Assembly: GCA_002436005.1 (NCBI GenBank)
Contig: DIXG01000066.1
Coordinates: 2,456-45,266, forward strand
Direction of reading: 5' to 3'
DNA from: Anaerolineaceae bacterium UBA6086
GTDB lineage: Bacteria > Chloroflexota > Anaerolineae > Anaerolineales > Anaerolineaceae
DNA: 42,811 nt
Part shown: in pieces, positions 39,542 through 42,811 of the stretch
Layout of the letters: each line of letters starts with the position of its first letter
Position numbering within the stretch: position 1 is the stretch's first letter
Translations under genes and position numbers: made by a program
Notes under the pieces: generated by a model
The model's database searches: none
What the model was told of the DNA's origin: nothing
What the model saw: the letters and a program-made list of their open reading frames with translations, nothing else

Positions 39542-40672
39542 ATGCCTTTTTATACCAACTGGACTTTTTGGGTCGTCGTTTCTTTTTTTTTGAGCGGAGT
39601 ATTTCTGTTTTTCAGGATTCCCGTGCTGAGCAAACGAAGTGCAACCTCTGAAAGCAAAGCTTTGCCCACCATTACCATCATCATCCCCGCCCGTAATGAA
39701 GCCCAGCGAATCGGTAAATTGCTTGATTCAATCGCTATGCAAACCCTTCCACCCCATGAGGTCCTGGTGGTGGATGATGAATCTACAGATAACACTGCTG
39801 AAGTGGTGAGGGATAAAGGCTTTAAGGTGCTTTCCTCTCAGCCCTTACCAGAGCGTTGGACCGGGAAAAGCTGGGCTTGCTGGCAGGGCGCGCACGGTTC
39901 CAGCAGTGACATCCTGATATTTCTGGATGCCGATGTATGGCTCGAGCCTGATTTTCTACACAGGTTGGCAGTAGAATTTACTCATCAGCAGGGTTTAATC
40001 TCCATCCAGCCCTTTCACATCCTGCACACCGCGTATGAGCAGCTTTCGGCCTTTTTTAATGTCATCCTCATGGCGGGCTTGGGAGCTTTCACCCCCCTGG
40101 GCCGCAAAATCAAAGCTGGCGGCGCCTTTGGTCCTTGTGTAGCCTGCACACGGGAAGATTATTTCAAAGCGGGAGGGCATCAGGCTTCGCAAAGTGCCGT
40201 CCTGGAGAGCTTCCCGCTATCAAAAGCCTTTCAACAGCAAGGCATCCCCATCTTCCTCTTTGGCGGCATAGGTTCGGTTAACTTCCGCATGTACCCCCAC
40301 GGGATCTCGGACTTAATCGAAGGCTGGAGCAAAGGTTTTGGCAGTGGTGCAGTTTCGCTAAACATCCCCTTATTGCTGCTTCTTGTTGGCTGGGTCTGGG
40401 CTTGTTTTAACGTCTTCATCGGCGTGATCCGGTCGGGCATGGGGGTCGGATTTCCAATCGCCGTCAGCCTCATCTTGTATATGCTGTTCGTTCTTCAAAT
40501 TTGGTGGATGCTGCGCCGCGTTGGGAATTTTCATCCCCTGACTGCGGTTCTTTTTCCGCTCCCGCTGATCTTTTTCGCGCTGATCATGCTGCGCTCACTG
40601 TTCCTGATCTTCATAAGGCAAAGAGTCACCTGGCGTGGCCGGGATATTCCCCGGGGGAGCCGTGAAAAATGA
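39542..40672 (+). CDS. crtQ: family 2 glycosyltransferase, CrtQ-like
   Basis: 376 aa membrane GT2 enzyme. One N-terminal helix (~8-27) precedes the GT-A domain: ITIIIPARNEAQRI, 'VLVVDDESTDNTAEV', the DxD-like ILIFLDADVWL and 'GPCVACTREDYFKAGGH'. Three C-terminal helices span ~270-360. Size and order match 4,4'-diaponeurosporenoate glycosyltransferase CrtQ, which glucosylates a C30 carotenoid acid in staphyloxanthin synthesis. The stop overlaps the next gene's ATG (ATGA), and that gene looks like CrtO, which strengthens the match. No carotenoid desaturase or synthase is in the window, so the true acceptor may be a different lipid. Confidence 0.8.
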   Translation: MPFYTNWTFWVVVSFFLSGVFLFFRIPVLSKRSATSESKALPTITIIIPARNEAQRIGKLLDSIAMQTLPPHEVLVVDDESTDNTAEVVRDKGFKVLSSQPLPERWTGKSWACWQGAHGSSSDILIFLDADVWLEPDFLHRLAVEFTHQQGLISIQPFHILHTAYEQLSAFFNVILMAGLGAFTPLGRKIKAGGAFGPCVACTREDYFKAGGHQASQSAVLESFPLSKAFQQQGIPIFLFGGIGSVNFRMYPHGISDLIEGWSKGFGSGAVSLNIPLLLLLVGWVWACFNVFIGVIRSGMGVGFPIAVSLILYMLFVLQIWWMLRRVGNFHPLTAVLFPLPLIFFALIMLRSLFLIFIRQRVTWRGRDIPRGSREK

Positions 40673-41163
40673 GGGTCATCTTTTTAACCACCTTTTGGAC
40701 CATCATTCTGGATATCATCGCCTGGGCAGTAATCCAGCCCCTGGTGGGTTGGCTGGCGATGCGCTTCCCGGATGCCTGGCTTAAACCAGGCAGTTGGCTC
40801 TTTCGCACCCGAGATTGCGAACGAGGGGGACAAATCTATCAATCGCTGTTCAGAGTCAGGGCTTATAAAGATAGCCTACCCTATGGTGGCAGTCTGTTTC
40901 AGGACGAGTTCACCATGAAAGAGCTTGGGGAAATCAACGAAACCAATCTTCTACGCTGGCTAAAGGAAACCTGCCGTTCAGAGCTAACCCACTGGTTCGC
41001 TATTATGCCTTCAGCCCTGTTTTTTTTGTGGAACCCCTGGTACATCGGCATCTTCATGGTGGTTTACGCGCTGCTGTTTAATTTTCCGTTGGTGTTCATT
41101 CAACGGTACAACCGACCCCGCATCCAAAATATGCTTAAAATTATCCAATCCAGAAAATCTTGA
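40669..41163 (+). CDS. crtO: CrtO-like glycosyl-carotenoid/lipid acyltransferase
   Basis: 164 aa, the same length as S. aureus CrtO (165 aa). Two N-terminal hydrophobic segments, then 'WLFRTRDCERGGQIYQSLFRVRAYKDSLPYGGSLF' and 'LLRWLKETCRSELTHWFAIM', both typical of glycosyl-4,4'-diaponeurosporenoate acyltransferase. Two C-terminal helices end in 'YNRPRIQNML'. It would esterify a sugar made by the overlapping CrtQ-like enzyme. The 4-nt overlap shows co-translation. The lipid acceptor in this organism is unknown. Confidence 0.82.
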   Translation: MRVIFLTTFWTIILDIIAWAVIQPLVGWLAMRFPDAWLKPGSWLFRTRDCERGGQIYQSLFRVRAYKDSLPYGGSLFQDEFTMKELGEINETNLLRWLKETCRSELTHWFAIMPSALFFLWNPWYIGIFMVVYALLFNFPLVFIQRYNRPRIQNMLKIIQSRKS

Positions 41164-41489
41164 GAATTTTCCTCACCGATTTTGCGTCTTGCCTCACCTA
41201 TCCACGATGGTTGTTGTCTGGGTCATGTTTATCCCTTTGACAGGATTGTATTGCAAGATCAATGCAGCGTTTAGTGATTCTCATGACATTGTTCGAGCGT
41301 TTGTTTTTGTAACAAATGACTGTGCGAAATTATTTTCATAATGAGCACGTCTGAAAAGACGCCTGGTCAGGAACTAAACAAGCCAGCACCCTCACCACGG
41401 GATTTTTAACTCATTGACCTCTCGGCAAAGTCACCCGAGCGGTGCGATCGTAGTACTCAAAAACGGGGATATAACAGTTTATCCTCGAC

Positions 41490-41696
41490 GAGAGATATTC
41501 CGGCTGATGCCATGCCCCCCGGGTGTCCTTCCATAACAACCGCACAATCTGTAACCTCAGGCACCGAAACTAACAAAACAAGCCAATCGAGCGGACATAA
41601 CCGTCGGTACCGGGATGGACATGTCTGCGTTGAGGGCATTGACCCAGACAGCCTCGGATTGCAGGTCGGTCAGCGTGCGCCAACCCGGCTCAATTC
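41490..41696 (-). pseudogene. fragment of an aminoglycoside-phosphotransferase-like kinase gene
   Basis: On the minus strand one frame reads 'TLTDLQSEAVWVNALNADMSIPVPTV', the pattern seen early in APH-fold kinases (acidic pair, Trp-x-x-Ala-Leu, then Pro-x-Pro). A second frame continues with 'VSVPEVTDCAVVME', resembling the next conserved strand. At least one frameshift separates them, and neither end of a complete gene is present. Sequence from 41164 to 41490 shows no gene. Confidence 0.5.
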
Positions 41697-42335
41697 CTGC
41701 TTCGCATCACTCCACTGAGTTTCATCAATTTCCCCATTGGCAATCCTTACCAGTTCGCGAAAGAAGAGTTTCAGGTCGGAGTCTTTGGTGTTCACTGAAT
41801 TGACCAGCACCATCAACAGGGGTTGATGATACAAAGCCGGATGGATTGCTTTCAGTTTCTGACCTGCCCGGCAGATGGCAGTCAGGAGGATCAGGGATTT
41901 CAAAACAATTTTCTACTTTTCACTTTCAGTAAAATCCAGATTTCGTCTAAAAGCCGTGGTTTCCTGGTCAAAGATATAACTATGCTTGCCATAGCCCTTG
42001 CGGATGTATTCGCTCAGGTTGAAGTTATACGCGGTTGGAATGATTTCCCGGGGGTCAGTGAAGGTTGCTGAAAAATTGAACAAAAAACTATTGCATGACA
42101 AAATGGAATTGATTTGCTGGTGTTTTGAATCCTCACGGTCGCCTTTGTGGGCTTCATCCAGCAGGATGTACCAGCGTCCATGGTTATCGTAGTTGCAAAA
42201 CCAATAATATTTTCTTTTTTCTTATCACTCAGGTTATCAGAACGGTAATAAAAGATCGTGCGTTCACTTTCCGCAAACAAATTGGGTTGGGTGCGTTTGA
42301 CCTCGCTGTAATCGCACAATTCGTGTAAGCGGAGA
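41690..42335 (-). pseudogene. decayed DEAH helicase (type III restriction/Res-like subunit)
   Basis: Minus-strand pieces join into one helicase. 'LHELCDYSEVKRTQPNLF' and 'RTIFYYRSDNLSDKKKENIIG' are followed, after a frameshift near 42195, by GRWYILLDEAHKGDRED (Walker B DEAH). The frame then reads FNFSATFTDPREI (helicase motif III) and 'YNFNLSEYIRKGYGKH'. An in-frame TAG near 41913 interrupts it, after which the same frame continues with 'LKAIHPALYHQPLLMVLVNS' and a charged stretch to ~41690. The N-terminal Walker A part is missing. It is a broken restriction or helicase gene of the Res/type III kind. Confidence 0.7.
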
Positions 42336-42338
42336 AAC

Positions 42339-42446
42339 AAATTCCCCCTCAACCAACCCATTCCGTACGAATTGATCAGAATAATTGTGGCATTCCGGAG
42401 GGAGGAAAACCTGGCCAAAGCAAATCTTAAGAAACAGAAAAAGTAA
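42339..42446 (+). pseudogene. C-terminal fragment of a DUF1801-like protein
   Basis: The plus strand reads KFPLNQPIPYELIRIIVAFR followed by a Glu/Asn/Lys-rich tail ending KKQKK and a TAA stop. This looks like the end of DUF1801/YdhG proteins. No start or N-terminal part is present; upstream sequence belongs to the opposite-strand helicase fragment. Confidence 0.5.
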
Positions 42447-42611
42447 GGCAGTTGTTTAATTCTGCCGGGTTTTGGCGTACAGAGATTGGTGTATACCCTT
42501 GATGATGGTGCAGAAATCGATGGTTCATTATTTGGATCAATCCCCTCTTTAGAGATTCCTTATGGATGCGTCGCTAATTTAACGGGCTGGCGGGATATGA
42601 TCATTTTTTAG
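42447..42611 (+). pseudogene. unidentified coding-like fragment
   Basis: The same frame continues after the DUF1801 stop for 54 codons without interruption. It reads like a beta-rich protein end ('VQRLVYTLDDGAEIDGSLFG', 'EIPYGCVANLTGWRDM') and ends in TAG. No start codon of good quality. I do not recognise it, and it may be non-coding. Confidence 0.3.
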
Positions 42612-42630
42612 ATAGCTGTGTGGTTGGCGG

Positions 42631-42811
42631 CTAATTATCGAAGTCCTGAAGGGTTTTGCGCCAGGACATTAACACATCAAACAGTGGCTCAGAGCCCACG
42701 ATGGGCAACGCGTTGTTGTCAAATTTGGTGGGATACATCAAAAAAGGAAAACTCTGGGGTCCGCCCACACCGCCGTGATGACCGATTTGGTTTTCAAACC
42801 CGGTAAGCTCG
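42631..42811 (-). CDS. C-terminus of alkaline phosphatase/phosphodiesterase-like protein (partial, runs off window)
   Basis: 59 in-frame codons enter from the right edge and end at TAG (42631-42633). They include 'FENQIGHHGGVGGPQSFPFLMYP', which resembles the last metal-site segment (His-Gly-Gly-x-Gly-Gly) of alkaline-phosphatase-superfamily phosphodiesterases found with holin-like membrane domains in Chloroflexota, followed by a terminal helix with MSWRKTLQDF. The start and most of the gene lie outside the window. Confidence 0.6.
   Translation of the reverse strand, partial: ELTGFENQIGHHGGVGGPQSFPFLMYPTKFDNNALPIVGSEPLFDVLMSWRKTLQDFDN

Noticed and set aside
41243..41335. Short plus-strand frame ending ...CAKLFS
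   Set aside because: About 30 codons, no start or similarity I can recognise; could be chance.

Overview
The window looks like a chromosomal segment from a member of the phylum Chloroflexota, most likely class Anaerolineae. This is inferred from gene style: an NBR1-type Ig-like lipoprotein, a giant GT-C glycosyltransferase fused to NHL repeats, Thr/Pro-rich linkers in surface proteins, a DUF2089/SHOCT-like gene pair and a thrS T-box leader. There is no 16S gene in the window to confirm it. Coding density is ordinary, and none of the four tRNA genes encodes its CCA end. Many genes have recognisable sigma-70-like promoters with 16-18 nt spacers.

Layout. 1-2.0 kb: two overlapping ABC exporter genes, the first cut by the window edge. 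2.0-2.5 kb: tRNA-Ser(GGA) followed by a degenerate second copy of its 3' end and terminator. 2.5-7.7 kb: a small membrane protein, an Ig-like lipoprotein and the Agl23-type glycosyltransferase/NHL protein. 7.7-9.1 kb: infC-rpmI-rplT, with infC apparently starting at AUA. 9.1-9.9 kb: a DUF559 endonuclease-like gene between two 70-bp direct repeats. 9.9-12.2 kb: thrS behind a T-box leader, with tRNA-Val(GAC) at the 5' end of the same apparent transcript. 12.2-13.1 kb: gene-poor, with an 11-bp terminal inverted repeat pair. 13.1-14.4 kb: a kelch-repeat secreted protein broken by one frameshift in a G8 tract. 14.6-19.2 kb: dCMP deaminase, class V aminotransferase, RlmD-like methyltransferase, a thioredoxin-TPR protein and a conserved hypothetical.

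19.2-22.4 kb is a tight three-gene cell-envelope operon (amidase and two L,D-transpeptidase-domain proteins). 22.4-25.7 kb: a flavin reductase-AMMECR1 pair, a DUF4013 membrane protein, two adjacent cyclic-di-AMP receptor-like genes and a Cys-cluster protein. 25.8-31.9 kb: a membrane-anchored HhH protein, a CapA lipoprotein, YjjX-like NTPase with dCTP deaminase, an M23 lipoprotein, bifunctional FtcD and an OsmC protein. 32-36.4 kb: DUF2089 and SHOCT-like genes, an MFS exporter, a DtxR-family regulator with a probable autoregulatory operator, and mutM. 36.4-39.0 kb: a HAD phosphatase and a TetR-SDR operon controlled by a perfect palindrome. 39.0-39.5 kb: tRNA-Gly and tRNA-Cys, again followed by a truncated second tRNA 3' end plus terminator. 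39.5-41.2 kb: a CrtQ/CrtO-like glycosyltransferase and acyltransferase pair. 41.2-42.6 kb is a mosaic of decayed gene fragments (phosphotransferase, DEAH helicase, DUF1801), ending at the C-terminus of a phosphodiesterase-like gene.

Functional links inside the window: envelope remodelling (amidase, two YkuD proteins, M23, CapA), pyrimidine dNTP and nucleotide-pool hygiene (dCMP deaminase, dcd, YjjX, MutM), translation (infC-rpmI-rplT, thrS, four tRNAs) and surface glycolipid or glycoprotein assembly (Agl23-like, CrtQ/CrtO-like). No complete novel defence or mobile system was found. The most unusual signals are the repeated tRNA 3'-end duplications carrying small stem-loop insertions, the tRNA-Val/T-box/thrS arrangement, the repeat-flanked DUF559 unit and the fragment mosaic near the right edge.
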